From Nitrosomonadales bacterium (GTDB taxonomy: Bacteria; Pseudomonadota; Gammaproteobacteria; Burkholderiales; Gallionellaceae), in assembly GCA_016234685.1 (NCBI GenBank), contig JACRAT010000032.1:28495-92494 (forward strand): a stretch of 64,000 bases of DNA, given 5' to 3'. Under the pieces are notes generated by a model, which saw nothing but the letters and a program-made list of their open reading frames with translations, did no database searches and was not told the origin of the DNA. Each line of letters opens with the position of its first letter. The stretch's first letter is position 1. The position numbers and the translations under genes were made by a program. Shown piece after piece: positions 1-8,063 of the stretch.

Positions 1-219
1 CGAATTCGGCATCGGCTCGGACATGGGCATACCGGTCTTCTCTTCCATGTGGTTATGTTTCTTCATCGGCTTCTTCGCCTCAGTTTTTTCGGCAGGTGCG
101 GAGGCAGGCGCTGCCTCGGCTTTCCCAGCCTTATCGTCGGCATGGTGTTCGTCAACAGCCCATGCAGTAGTAGTGAAAGCCAGCAGGCTGGCCGCAAACA
201 ACACAGATTTCAGTTTCAT
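1..219 (-). CDS. secreted His/Met-rich small protein, 3' end outside window
   Basis: A minus-strand reading frame of 73 codons begins at 219 and is still open at the window edge. The first 22 or so residues form a clear signal peptide ending ...TTTAWA, followed by a hydrophilic stretch rich in Ala, Glu and Lys and then a His/Met cluster (KKHNHMEE, MPMSEPMP). A GGAG ribosome site lies 6 bases before the ATG. It is the last visible gene of the copper efflux operon, so a periplasmic metal-binding role is likely by context, but no family was recognised. The frame was missed by simple ORF calling because it has no stop inside the window. Confidence 0.7.
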   Translation of the reverse strand, partial: MKLKSVLFAASLLAFTTTAWAVDEHHADDKAGKAEAAPASAPAEKTEAKKPMKKHNHMEEKTGMPMSEPMPNS

Positions 220-297
220 TCTTTTCTCCAAAAGTTAGGTTAAACAACGTCTTTGCATAAACCGCATAAGCAGTTAGAGATACCTCCTTTCGCTTCG

Positions 298-816
298 TCA
301 ATGTATGTGCTCATGGCTACTCTCTTCAGAATGATGATGCCCAATATCCATACCCACCTCATGGGTCGGCAAGGCCATCACGCCCAAACCATAGCGATAA
401 ACCAATTCCCCTCCATGCCAAGCAGTAATACCAACCATGCCCCACCCCGCAACAACGGCCAGCACAAACCACCCGGAAGGTATCGTATCCAACTTGTTAC
501 GCCATACATCCCAGCCTGCTAAAGCAGCAAGCGTTCCTAACGTCACCAGCGCCCATGCACGATGCACCTCCATTGCGGCATGGCTTACTTCATCGTGAGC
601 AACGCTATTGAATGCCAGCCAACCCAATATAACCGCTGGCACTGCCGCCACAGCACCCAGCCAAAGCGTGGCATGGGCAAGAATGGAGCAGTACGTGGTA
701 CAACGCCCCCTCCCTTGCCACAGCCGAGCAACCAGATGAAAAAAGGCCGAGGTACTGAGCAAGGCAATCGGAAAATGCACCAGCAATGGGTGTCCGTTCG
801 GAATGATTTCAGGCAT
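298..816 (-). CDS. DUF2231-type four-helix inner-membrane protein
   Basis: 172 residues. The N-terminus (MPEIIPNGHPLLVHFPIAL) carries the His-Pro-x-x-x-His-Phe-Pro signature of DUF2231 proteins, followed by about four hydrophobic helices and a His-rich tail (GHHHSEESSHEHIH) that looks able to bind metal. I chose the ATG at 816 because AAGGAGAAGG stands just upstream; an in-frame GTG at 864 would add 16 unrelated residues. It follows the tiny lipoprotein gene in the copper operon. The exact function of DUF2231 proteins is not established; a role in metal handling is inferred only from position and the His tail. Confidence 0.8.
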   Translation of the reverse strand: MPEIIPNGHPLLVHFPIALLSTSAFFHLVARLWQGRGRCTTYCSILAHATLWLGAVAAVPAVILGWLAFNSVAHDEVSHAAMEVHRAWALVTLGTLAALAGWDVWRNKLDTIPSGWFVLAVVAGWGMVGITAWHGGELVYRYGLGVMALPTHEVGMDIGHHHSEESSHEHIH

Positions 817-879
817 ATACCCTTCTCCTTCTGCCTTGCGGCGAGCCTCACCGCAAGACGTCACTCAATGTACTCTCTC

Positions 880-1044
880 TCAGTGCTGGCCCTCATGCCC
901 AGACGAGTCTTTTGTATCGGACTTCTCGGTGTGTTCACCACCTTGCCCATGGCCCATCATCCCGTCATGCATCATCTTTCCCGGCCCGACCATCATGCAG
1001 CCCTGCAACACCACCGCCAGCAATATCCCTGTTACGTATTTCAT
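880..1044 (-). CDS. 54-residue His/Met-rich lipoprotein
   Basis: A short reading frame with a good ribosome site (AAGGAAG, 5 bases from the ATG). Residues 1-15 form a hydrophobic signal and LQGC at 13-16 is a lipobox, so Cys16 should be lipidated. The mature part is full of Met, His and Gly (MMVGPGKMMHDGMMGHGQGG), which is typical of copper- or silver-binding peptides. It lies between the CusF-like gene and the DUF2231 gene on the same strand. The protein is too short for family assignment. The call rests on the lipobox, composition, ribosome site and operon position. Confidence 0.7.
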   Translation of the reverse strand: MKYVTGILLAVVLQGCMMVGPGKMMHDGMMGHGQGGEHTEKSDTKDSSGHEGQH

Positions 1045-1138
1045 CTTGTCTTCCTTACGTTGCTTGTTTACCTGGAAAGAGCCAGATACTCATGGCGCGG
1101 ATACACGCATCCGCTAGCCATCCGGTCGCGCAGATACC

Positions 1139-1471
1139 CTACTTACGCTCAATCTTGCTGATAACCCACTTCTTCGCTTCAGTTCTTCCCAACTCGAAAC
1201 GCACGCTGTCGCCTACCTGAATGCCATCAGGCAACGGCGCTTGCAACGTGAACCACATCGTCATGCCCGGCCAGCCCAGACTGGGGATCGCCTCGTGCGC
1301 GAGCTGCACCTTGCGCTCTTTCATATTGATCGCCTTCAGCACGCCTATACCTTCGTGTATGGCGGCAGCTTGTGACATCGTTTGATGCTGCGCCATGTCG
1401 TGCTCATGTGGTGCAGCTTGAGTCAAACCGATCATGGACGCTAAAGCGATTGCGAGTGAGATCGTCTTCAT
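1139..1471 (-). CDS. cusF: periplasmic copper/silver-binding protein, CusF family
   Basis: 110 residues with a signal peptide ending around ...LTQAA (residue 20) and a CusF beta-barrel domain from about residue 40. The copper site of CusF uses a His, a Trp and two Met; here they appear as LAHEAI and SLGWPGMTM. The His-rich mature N-terminus (PHEHDMAQHQ) adds possible ligands. CusF delivers Cu(I) or Ag(I) to the CusCBA pump in the periplasm. The gene starts 12 bases after the cusA stop, so it belongs to the same transcript. A second CusF domain is fused to CusB in this operon. Confidence 0.88.
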   Translation of the reverse strand: MKTISLAIALASMIGLTQAAPHEHDMAQHQTMSQAAAIHEGIGVLKAINMKERKVQLAHEAIPSLGWPGMTMWFTLQAPLPDGIQVGDSVRFELGRTEAKKWVISKIERK

Positions 1472-1483
1472 GGCGGCTCACTT

Positions 1484-4400
1484 TCAAAGTGATTTGTGGG
1501 TTGAGGAGAGTTCACGCTGTTTGACCAACGCATAGATCACCGGGATCACTAACAGCGTGAGTACGGCAGATGACACCATGCCGCCAACCATGGGCGCTGC
1601 GATACGACGCATCACTTCGGAGCCCGTGCCGCTACTCCACAGGATGGGCAGCAGTCCGGCCATGATCGCCACCACTGTCATCATCTTGGGACGCACACGT
1701 TCCACTGCGCCTTCCATGATGGCATCGTGCAAATCCTCGCGGCTGACCAGCCGCGAAACGTTTGCCCCCTCTCCCTCCCTCACCCCATGCCCTCTCCCGG
1801 GGGGAGAGGGGGGCAATTGAGGGTTGGGGAGGCGGCGCTTTGAACATTCAGCCAGCTTTTCCTGCCAAGCCTTCTCCAGATAGATGAGCATCACCACGCC
1901 GGTCTCCGCCGCCACGCCCGCCAATGCGATGAAACCGACCGCTACTGCCACGCTCAGGTTGTAATCGAGCAGCCACAGCAGCCACACGCCTCCGACCAGT
2001 GCGAACGGGACGGACAGCATGACCACGACGGATTCAGTCACCTTCTGAAAGTTGAGATAAAGCAGTAAGAAGATGATGAGCAGGGTGACGGGGATGACGA
2101 TCTTCATCTTCGCTGCGGCGCGTTCCATATATTCGAACTGCCCGCTCCAAGTGGCGTAATAGCCGGGCGGGAACTTCACCTGATCGGCCACTGCTTTGCG
2201 TGCCTCGGCCACATAGGAACCGATGTCGCGATCACGGATGTCCACATAGATATAGGCGGAGAGCAGGGCGTTCTCGGTACGGATGGACGGTGCGCCTTTG
2301 CTGAGCTCTACCTTGGCGAGCTGCCCTAAAGGAATCATTGCGCCATCCATCGTTGGAACAAGCACTTCGCGCGCAATTTGCTCCGGCGTACTGCGTAACT
2401 CACGCGGATAGCGCACATTTACGCCAAAGCGTTCCAAGCCTTCCACCGTGGTGGTGACATTCTCCCCACCCAGTGCGGTGGCAATAACCTCTTGCACTTC
2501 ACCCACGGTCAGTCCGTAGCGCGCCAATGCCAGCCTGTCTGGTTCGATGTTGAGGTAGAACCCGCCAGTGATGCGTTCGGCGTAGGCGCTGCTCGTGCCT
2601 GGCACTTTCTTCACGACCGCTTCGATTTCTTTGGCGAGGCGTTCCATCTCAACCAAATTTTTGCCATACACCTTAATGCCGATGGGCGTGCGGATGCCAG
2701 TTGAGAGCATGTCGATACGTGCCTTGATCGGCATCGTCCATGAGTTCGCCACACCGGGGAATTGCAGCGCCTTGTCCATCTCGGCGATCAGCTTGTCGGT
2801 GTCCATACCGGGGCGCCATTCTTCCTGCGGCTTGAGATTGATCACCGTCTCGAACATCTCCAGCGGCGCAGGATCGGTGGCACTCTGCGCACGTCCTGCC
2901 TTACCGTACACCGATGCCACTTCGGGGAAGCTCTTGATGATTTTGTTCTGCGTTTGCAGCAGCTCGGCAGCCTTGGTCACCGACATGCCGGGAAGTGAAG
3001 CGGGCATGTAAAACAGCGTGCCTTCATTCAGCGTCGGCATAAACTCACTACCCAATTTCATGGCGGGATACAGAGATAGCAACATCACCAATCCCGTTGC
3101 CACCAGCGTGGTCTTTTTGTGTTGCAACACCGTGGTAATGAGTGGCCGATAGGCGGCGATCAGCCAGCGATTCACGGGGTTTTCCGCCTCAGGCATGATT
3201 TTCCCTTGGATGAACAGCAGCATCAGCACCGGTACCAACGTCACGGAAAGGAGTGCCGCACCCGCCATGGCAAAAGTCTTGGTGAATGCCAGCGGCGCGA
3301 ACAATCTTCCTTCCTGCGCTTCCAGCGTGAACACCGGCAGGAAGGAGACGGTAATAATGAGCAGCGAGAAGAAGAGGGATGGGCCGACTTCTTTGCAGGC
3401 GGTCAATATCGCATCGAAGCGCGACCCCCCCTCTTTTAGTCGCTCGATATGCTTATGCGCATTCTCGATCATCACAATCGCTGCATCCACCATCGCACCA
3501 ATCGCAATCGCAATGCCACTCAAGCTCATAATGTTGGAGTTCATGCCCAATGCGCGCATGGCGATGAAGGCGATAAGGATGCCGACAGGTAACATCAATA
3601 TCGCGACTAGCGCACTGCGTGCGTGCATCAGGAACACCAAACATACGACTGCCACGATTACACCTTCTTCGAGTAGTGTGTGTTTGAGCGTTTCAATTGC
3701 ACGCTGTATCAGTTCAGAGCGGTCGTACACCGCTTGTATGCTCACCCCTTCAGGCAGTCCGGGCGTGATCTCGGCGATCTTCGCCTTGATGTTCGAGATG
3801 ACTTCCAGCGCGTTCTGTCCGTAGCGCGCCATGACGATACCTGACACCACCTCACCTTCGCCGTTGAGTTCGGAGATACCGCGCCGCTCATCAGGTGTCA
3901 GTTCGACCCGTGCCACATCACGCAATGACACGGGTGTTCCTTTGTCCGCCTTCACCACTAGATTCTCGATGTCGTTGATGCCGTGCAGGTAGCCTTTGCT
4001 ACGCACCATATACTCGGTCTCCGCCATCTCCACCACGCGACCACCGACGTCGCGGTTGCTATCTCGAATCACTTGAGTCACTTTGCTCAAGGGGATGCCG
4101 TAAGCGCGCAGTTTTACAGGATCGACCGTCACTTGATATTGCTGCACGAAGCCGCCGATGCTGGCCACTTCAGCCACACCGTGCGCCTTGGTGAGTTGGT
4201 AACGCAGATACCAGTCCTGCATGGTGCGCAGTTGAGCGAGGTTGTGCTTCTCGCTCAGCACAGCGTATTGATACACCCAGCCCACACCCGTTGCATCAGG
4301 GCCTAATTGTGGCGCGACATTTTTCGGCAAGCGCCCAGCGATACTGTTGAGATATTCCAGCACACGCGAGCGCGCCCAGTAGATGTCGGTGCCGTCCTCG

Positions 4401-4690
4401 AAAATGACATACACGAATGACGCACCGAAGAAGGAGAAGCCGCGCACCACCTTGGATTTCGGCACAGACAACATCGCTGTAGTGAGCGGGTAGGTCACCT
4501 GGTCTTCCACCACTTGCGGTGCTTGTCCCGAGTATTCCGCATAGACGATGACTTGCACGTCGGACAAATCGGGCAGCGCATCCAACGGTGTCCTGAGCAG
4601 AGCAAAGATGCCGGCCAGCGTGATGAATAAAGTCGCCAGCAAAACCAAGAAACGGTTGCGCGCCGACCAATCAATGATGGTATTCAGCAT
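1484..4690 (-). CDS. cusA: heavy-metal efflux RND pump CusA
   Basis: 1068 residues, close to the 1040-1050 usual for heavy-metal RND pumps. It is the inner-membrane proton-driven part of the tripartite Cu(I)/Ag(I) exporter. The N-terminal helix (FLVLLATLFITLAGIFALL), the helix-4 segment GAMVDAAIVMIENAH, and the C-terminal PKMMTVVAIMAGLLPILW are family hallmarks. Met residues matching the E. coli copper relay are visible in FYMPASLPGM, PLEMFETV and RIDMLSTGI, which favours monovalent copper or silver over zinc. It starts one base after the cusB stop. Residues about 953-976 are foreign: a palindromic repeat translated in frame in a cytoplasmic loop near the C-terminus. Confidence 0.95.
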   Translation of the reverse strand: MLNTIIDWSARNRFLVLLATLFITLAGIFALLRTPLDALPDLSDVQVIVYAEYSGQAPQVVEDQVTYPLTTAMLSVPKSKVVRGFSFFGASFVYVIFEDGTDIYWARSRVLEYLNSIAGRLPKNVAPQLGPDATGVGWVYQYAVLSEKHNLAQLRTMQDWYLRYQLTKAHGVAEVASIGGFVQQYQVTVDPVKLRAYGIPLSKVTQVIRDSNRDVGGRVVEMAETEYMVRSKGYLHGINDIENLVVKADKGTPVSLRDVARVELTPDERRGISELNGEGEVVSGIVMARYGQNALEVISNIKAKIAEITPGLPEGVSIQAVYDRSELIQRAIETLKHTLLEEGVIVAVVCLVFLMHARSALVAILMLPVGILIAFIAMRALGMNSNIMSLSGIAIAIGAMVDAAIVMIENAHKHIERLKEGGSRFDAILTACKEVGPSLFFSLLIITVSFLPVFTLEAQEGRLFAPLAFTKTFAMAGAALLSVTLVPVLMLLFIQGKIMPEAENPVNRWLIAAYRPLITTVLQHKKTTLVATGLVMLLSLYPAMKLGSEFMPTLNEGTLFYMPASLPGMSVTKAAELLQTQNKIIKSFPEVASVYGKAGRAQSATDPAPLEMFETVINLKPQEEWRPGMDTDKLIAEMDKALQFPGVANSWTMPIKARIDMLSTGIRTPIGIKVYGKNLVEMERLAKEIEAVVKKVPGTSSAYAERITGGFYLNIEPDRLALARYGLTVGEVQEVIATALGGENVTTTVEGLERFGVNVRYPRELRSTPEQIAREVLVPTMDGAMIPLGQLAKVELSKGAPSIRTENALLSAYIYVDIRDRDIGSYVAEARKAVADQVKFPPGYYATWSGQFEYMERAAAKMKIVIPVTLLIIFLLLYLNFQKVTESVVVMLSVPFALVGGVWLLWLLDYNLSVAVAVGFIALAGVAAETGVVMLIYLEKAWQEKLAECSKRRLPNPQLPPSPPGRGHGVREGEGANVSRLVSREDLHDAIMEGAVERVRPKMMTVVAIMAGLLPILWSSGTGSEVMRRIAAPMVGGMVSSAVLTLLVIPVIYALVKQRELSSTHKSL
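1764..1832. repeat. palindromic repeat (family A) inside cusA
   Basis: Core palindrome CCCTCTCCC / GGGAGAGGG at 1790-1810 with flanking tails CCCTCACCCC and GAGGGTTGGGG. Homologous CusA proteins run straight from the helix-10 end into the LVSREDLHDAIMEG region; here about 24 Pro/Gly/Arg-rich residues are added without breaking the frame. The same core occurs at 45068, 45149, 55707 and 55775. Confidence 0.8.
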
Positions 4691-4691
4691 G

Positions 4692-6242
4692 TCAGTGTCC
4701 CTCGTGAGCTGCGGGCGGCTTCGCTTGCAGTTTAGTAATTACATATTCGCCCTGCTTACGTTCGACGAGCTCGAAGGTAATTGCTGCACCCGGCTTGATG
4801 CCAGTTGCCAACGAAGAGTTGGCAAGCGCGAAGTTCATGGTCATGCTCGGCCAGCCCAGCGTTTTGATCGCTTCATGAGTGATACTGGCGGTGCCATCTG
4901 CATTGATCGCATCCAACGTTCCTTGCGCCTGATGCCCTATTACGGCAGGTTTGGCTTGCTCAGCCGCGCCCTGTGTGTCATACCCAGCATGTGCTGTAGC
5001 AGGCAGAGCGCTTTCCGTCCTACCCCCTTTGGGTGCTGCGCCGCCATGCGCGTGCCCAAACCCGCCAAGCGCCGCCTTGAGGTTGCTCTCGGCATCGATT
5101 AGGAAGTTAGCCTTGGTCACCACGCGCTCGCCTTCAGTCAATCCATCCAGCACTTCGGCGAACTCGCCGTCGCGCCGTCCTAGCTGCAAGGTGCGCGGTT
5201 CGAATCGACCTTCGGCGATCTGCACCAGCGCCAGTTGCCGCACGCCGCTGTCCAACACTGCCGACAGCGGGATGCTCAGCACCGCTGCGGCGTGGCCGGT
5301 GGCCAACTCCACTTTGGCGTACATCGCCGGGCGCAGTCTGCCTTGCAAATTGGAAAGCTCGACGCGCACTTGCACGGTGCGGGTCTGCGGGTTGAGCACC
5401 GGAGAGATGAAGCCGACCTTGCCGCTGAACACCTCGCCGGGATAGGCGTCCACGCTCACTTTGGCGGACTGACCAAGGCGCAGCGCACCCTGATCCTGTT
5501 CCGCCACCTCGGCTTGCACCCAGACGCTGGACAGGTCGGCGATGCGGTACAGCACTTCGCCTGCCGCAAAGCGCGCGCCGTTGACGGCGGTCTTTTCCAG
5601 CACCACGCCGTCGATCGGCGAACGCAGCACGCGGTTGGCCATGCCGTGGGTCAGATGGGCGAGGTCGTCGTCACTGATCTCCCAGTTGCGCAGGCGCTGG
5701 CGCGTACTCTTGGCGAGGTCGGCCAGACCGGATTCCTGCGCCAACTGGTATTCGCGCAGCGCGCTCTCCAATTCCGGGCTGTACACCTCCAGCAGCGGCT
5801 GACCGCGCCGCACCGCCTGGCCGGTGGCGTTCACCTGCAACTGGCGCACCCAGCCTTCGAAGCGCGGCGCGATGAGTTGCTGGCGGCGCTCGTCCACCTC
5901 GATCACCGCCGTGCTGCGCAGGCTGGCCGCCAAAGTGCGCAGCGCGACAGGCTCGGTGACTACGCCCAGCTTCTGCACCTTGTCGGGACTCAGCACCACT
6001 GTGCCGGGTGCAGCCGCTTCGTCGGCATACACCGGCACATAGTCCATGCCCATGCCGTCCACCTTGGGCACCGGCGAGGTGTCGGGCAGACCCATCGGGT
6101 TGCGGTAATAGAGGATCTTGCGCTCGGCGGGCACAGCGGCGGATTTTTCAGCCACGGGCACTTGCTGCTTGCCCCAGAAATATCCGGCGCTGCCAGCAAG
6201 GGTGGCCGCGACGAGGGCAGCGATCAAGGGAATAGGTTTCAT
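4692..6242 (-). CDS. cusB: efflux RND periplasmic adaptor CusB with fused C-terminal CusF domain
   Basis: 516 residues, longer than the roughly 400 of E. coli CusB. Order: N-terminal membrane anchor or signal (residues 1-22), heavy-metal-binding segment (ILYYRNPMGLPDTS..KVDGMGMDYVPVY, about 43-72), a barrel-sandwich hybrid/alpha-hairpin adaptor core, then a His/Gly linker (GGFGHAHGGAAPKGG) and a CusF-like domain (TLGWPSMTMNF) at about 440-510. The adaptor links CusA to the outer-membrane channel, and the attached CusF domain probably supplies Cu(I)/Ag(I) directly. The ATG overlaps the cusC stop by four bases (translational coupling). Confidence 0.93.
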   Translation of the reverse strand: MKPIPLIAALVAATLAGSAGYFWGKQQVPVAEKSAAVPAERKILYYRNPMGLPDTSPVPKVDGMGMDYVPVYADEAAAPGTVVLSPDKVQKLGVVTEPVALRTLAASLRSTAVIEVDERRQQLIAPRFEGWVRQLQVNATGQAVRRGQPLLEVYSPELESALREYQLAQESGLADLAKSTRQRLRNWEISDDDLAHLTHGMANRVLRSPIDGVVLEKTAVNGARFAAGEVLYRIADLSSVWVQAEVAEQDQGALRLGQSAKVSVDAYPGEVFSGKVGFISPVLNPQTRTVQVRVELSNLQGRLRPAMYAKVELATGHAAAVLSIPLSAVLDSGVRQLALVQIAEGRFEPRTLQLGRRDGEFAEVLDGLTEGERVVTKANFLIDAESNLKAALGGFGHAHGGAAPKGGRTESALPATAHAGYDTQGAAEQAKPAVIGHQAQGTLDAINADGTASITHEAIKTLGWPSMTMNFALANSSLATGIKPGAAITFELVERKQGEYVITKLQAKPPAAHEGH

Positions 6243-7489
6243 GGTTGACCTCCGATCAAGCGTTCGATCTCTGCCAGATGCAGCTGCTGCGCGACTTCCG
6301 CGCCCAGTTCATCCAGCCTTGTCTTTTGCAATTGGCGACGCGCTTCCAGCAAGGTGGCGAAGTCCACGCGCCCGCTCTGGTTGCCCGCCAGTGCGCCCTT
6401 GAACGCCAGCTCCGCAAGTGGCGAGACGCGCTGGTGAAGCAGCGCCTGCTGGGCGCGGGCAGCTTCGAGGGCGGCGAGGTGTTCGCGCAGCTCACCCAGC
6501 AAGCGGGTCTCTGCCGCCTGCTGACGGGCGCGGCTGGCGTCGACCATCTCGCTGGCTTCGTGCTGGTGGGCGTGGTGGGCGACCTGTTGCAGCGGCAGGG
6601 TGAACTCCAGCATCGCATCCAGACTGCGGATGCCGTTGCCGCGTTGCACTGGGGCGATGCCGAGGATGAAATCAGGGCTGAGATTGCGCTGCGCCAGTTC
6701 GGCGTTGCGCTGGGCAAGGTCGGTCTGCGCCGCTTGCCCAGCCAGTTGCGGATTGGCGTCGCGCAGGCGTTGCTCCAGTGCGGATCCTTCCAGTCGGGCG
6801 GCAGCAGGCGGCTCAGGCAAGACCTCCGGGGATGCCAGTGCGGCGTGTGCCGGGCGGTTCAGCAAGGCGTTGATGCGCGCCTGCGCCTGCGCCAGATCGG
6901 ATTGCAGTTGCAAACGCTCGGACTGCTGCGCCGCCTGTTCCAGTTGCGCGCGCACCAGTTCCTGCTGAGTCGCCGCGCCCGTTTCATAGCGCGACTGCAC
7001 CAGTTTCGCGGCGCTGTCGGTGAAGCCGCCAAACTCATCGTTGAGCGCCAAGGCGCGCTGCGACTGGTAATACTGGGCAAAGGCCAGCGTCATCCGCGCC
7101 CGCAGTTCCGCCCCGACGGCGCGCTGTTGCGCCCCGGCCAGCGCCGCGCCCGCCTGCGCCGCCTGCTTCTGCGCGTCGCGCTTGCCCCAGCCGGGCACGG
7201 GTTGCAGCACGGTGTACTTGGTCGCATCCACCCGGCTCGGGTCTAGCGGCACGCCGCTGCGGTTCAGCCCGCCCCACTCGATACGCAAGCTAGGGTCGGG
7301 CAGCGCGCCCGCCGCTTCCGCCCGCAGCTCGGCTCCCGCCGCTTCGTGCCGCATGGCGGCGAGTTCAGCGCTGTCCTGCTCCAGCCATTGCAACAAGCCG
7401 GGCAGCGTCGCGCCCGGCACGGCTACGTCCGCCCACGCGACCGGCGCGAACAGCAGCGCCATGAATAACAATTTGATTGAGTTGCCCAT
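6239..7489 (-). CDS. cusC: TolC/CusC-family outer-membrane efflux channel
   Basis: 416 residues with a signal peptide ending ...APVAWA (about residue 20). Two outer-membrane-efflux repeats of long Ala/Gln/Leu-rich helices are visible (for example AQYYQSQRALALNDE and QQELVRAQLEQAAQQSERLQ), the usual alpha-barrel pattern of TolC-like channels. No lipobox Cys is seen, unlike E. coli CusC. GGAGAATCGAA precedes the ATG. It is the first pump gene of the operon, about 95 bases after a small secreted Cys/His protein, and overlaps cusB by four bases. Confidence 0.9.
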   Translation of the reverse strand: MGNSIKLLFMALLFAPVAWADVAVPGATLPGLLQWLEQDSAELAAMRHEAAGAELRAEAAGALPDPSLRIEWGGLNRSGVPLDPSRVDATKYTVLQPVPGWGKRDAQKQAAQAGAALAGAQQRAVGAELRARMTLAFAQYYQSQRALALNDEFGGFTDSAAKLVQSRYETGAATQQELVRAQLEQAAQQSERLQLQSDLAQAQARINALLNRPAHAALASPEVLPEPPAAARLEGSALEQRLRDANPQLAGQAAQTDLAQRNAELAQRNLSPDFILGIAPVQRGNGIRSLDAMLEFTLPLQQVAHHAHQHEASEMVDASRARQQAAETRLLGELREHLAALEAARAQQALLHQRVSPLAELAFKGALAGNQSGRVDFATLLEARRQLQKTRLDELGAEVAQQLHLAEIERLIGGQP

Positions 7490-7584
7490 TTCGATTCTCC
7501 AAGTAAAACCACGCCAGACGGCGACAGAAAATCAGCGCGTAGCGAAGCATCCGCACCAGCGGAAGCATCACCCGCGCGGGCAGG

Positions 7585-7977
7585 CTAATTCAGAAGGGAG
7601 CAGAAACGGATGGGGAGGGACGGGCCGGTATCGAGCGCGACTTGCTCGAATCTGGCCTTGGGAAAACTGGCAGGAACGACCGGCTGCGGCGACACCCGCA
7701 CCGCCACGCTGACTGGCGCAGCCAAGGGCGCGACATGTTGGTCGGCACTGATCTGATCGGACTGGGTGCAATGCGCCAAGCAAGCATTGGCGTTAGAAGA
7801 CTGCGTCTCATGCTCGTGACAAGAACCCATCCCCTCATCCGCCGCCATCGAATAGGCATGGGTCGCACTCACCTCAGGCGCGGTGCAAGCGTTCGCCGCC
7901 ACCACTCCCTGAGTGAACAGCATCAGCCCCAGCATCAGCCGGGCCAGCCATTTCATTGTGCGTTGGGTAAGAGTCAC
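7585..7977 (-). CDS. secreted Cys/His-rich small protein heading the copper operon
   Basis: 130 residues. An N-terminal hydrophobic segment (WLARLMLGLMLFTQGVVAANA) should act as signal peptide or anchor. The mature part holds a Cys/His cluster (CTAPE, MGSCHEHE, ACLAHCTQSDQ) and a hydrophilic tail. Proteins of this kind are often found in front of copper efflux genes in beta-proteobacteria, but I cannot name the family with certainty. Start: GTG at 7977 has GAGAAC upstream; an ATG at 7956 has no ribosome site. The divergent argA promoter region lies immediately upstream, with a short TAGTG/CACTA inverted repeat at 7995-8009 that could serve a regulator. Confidence 0.72.
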   Translation of the reverse strand: MTLTQRTMKWLARLMLGLMLFTQGVVAANACTAPEVSATHAYSMAADEGMGSCHEHETQSSNANACLAHCTQSDQISADQHVAPLAAPVSVAVRVSPQPVVPASFPKARFEQVALDTGPSLPIRFCSLLN

Positions 7978-8063
7978 GGGGTTCTCTAGCTAGTTAGTGC
8001 AATTCACTATAAACGATGCCACAATCCCGCTCAACCTTTTTATTCGCCCACAGTGAGTCGCCC

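Noticed and set aside
228..285. A very strong ribosome site (AAAGGAGGT, minus strand) before a ten-codon frame starting MRFMQR in front of the edge gene
   Set aside because: Spacing to the ATG is about 15 bases, too long, and the peptide is too short to support; it could be a chance feature.
5235..7246. Long plus-strand open frames opposite cusB and cusC (333-337 codons)
   Set aside because: They mirror the codon bias of the true minus-strand genes, have His/Arg-rich low-complexity translations and no ribosome sites.
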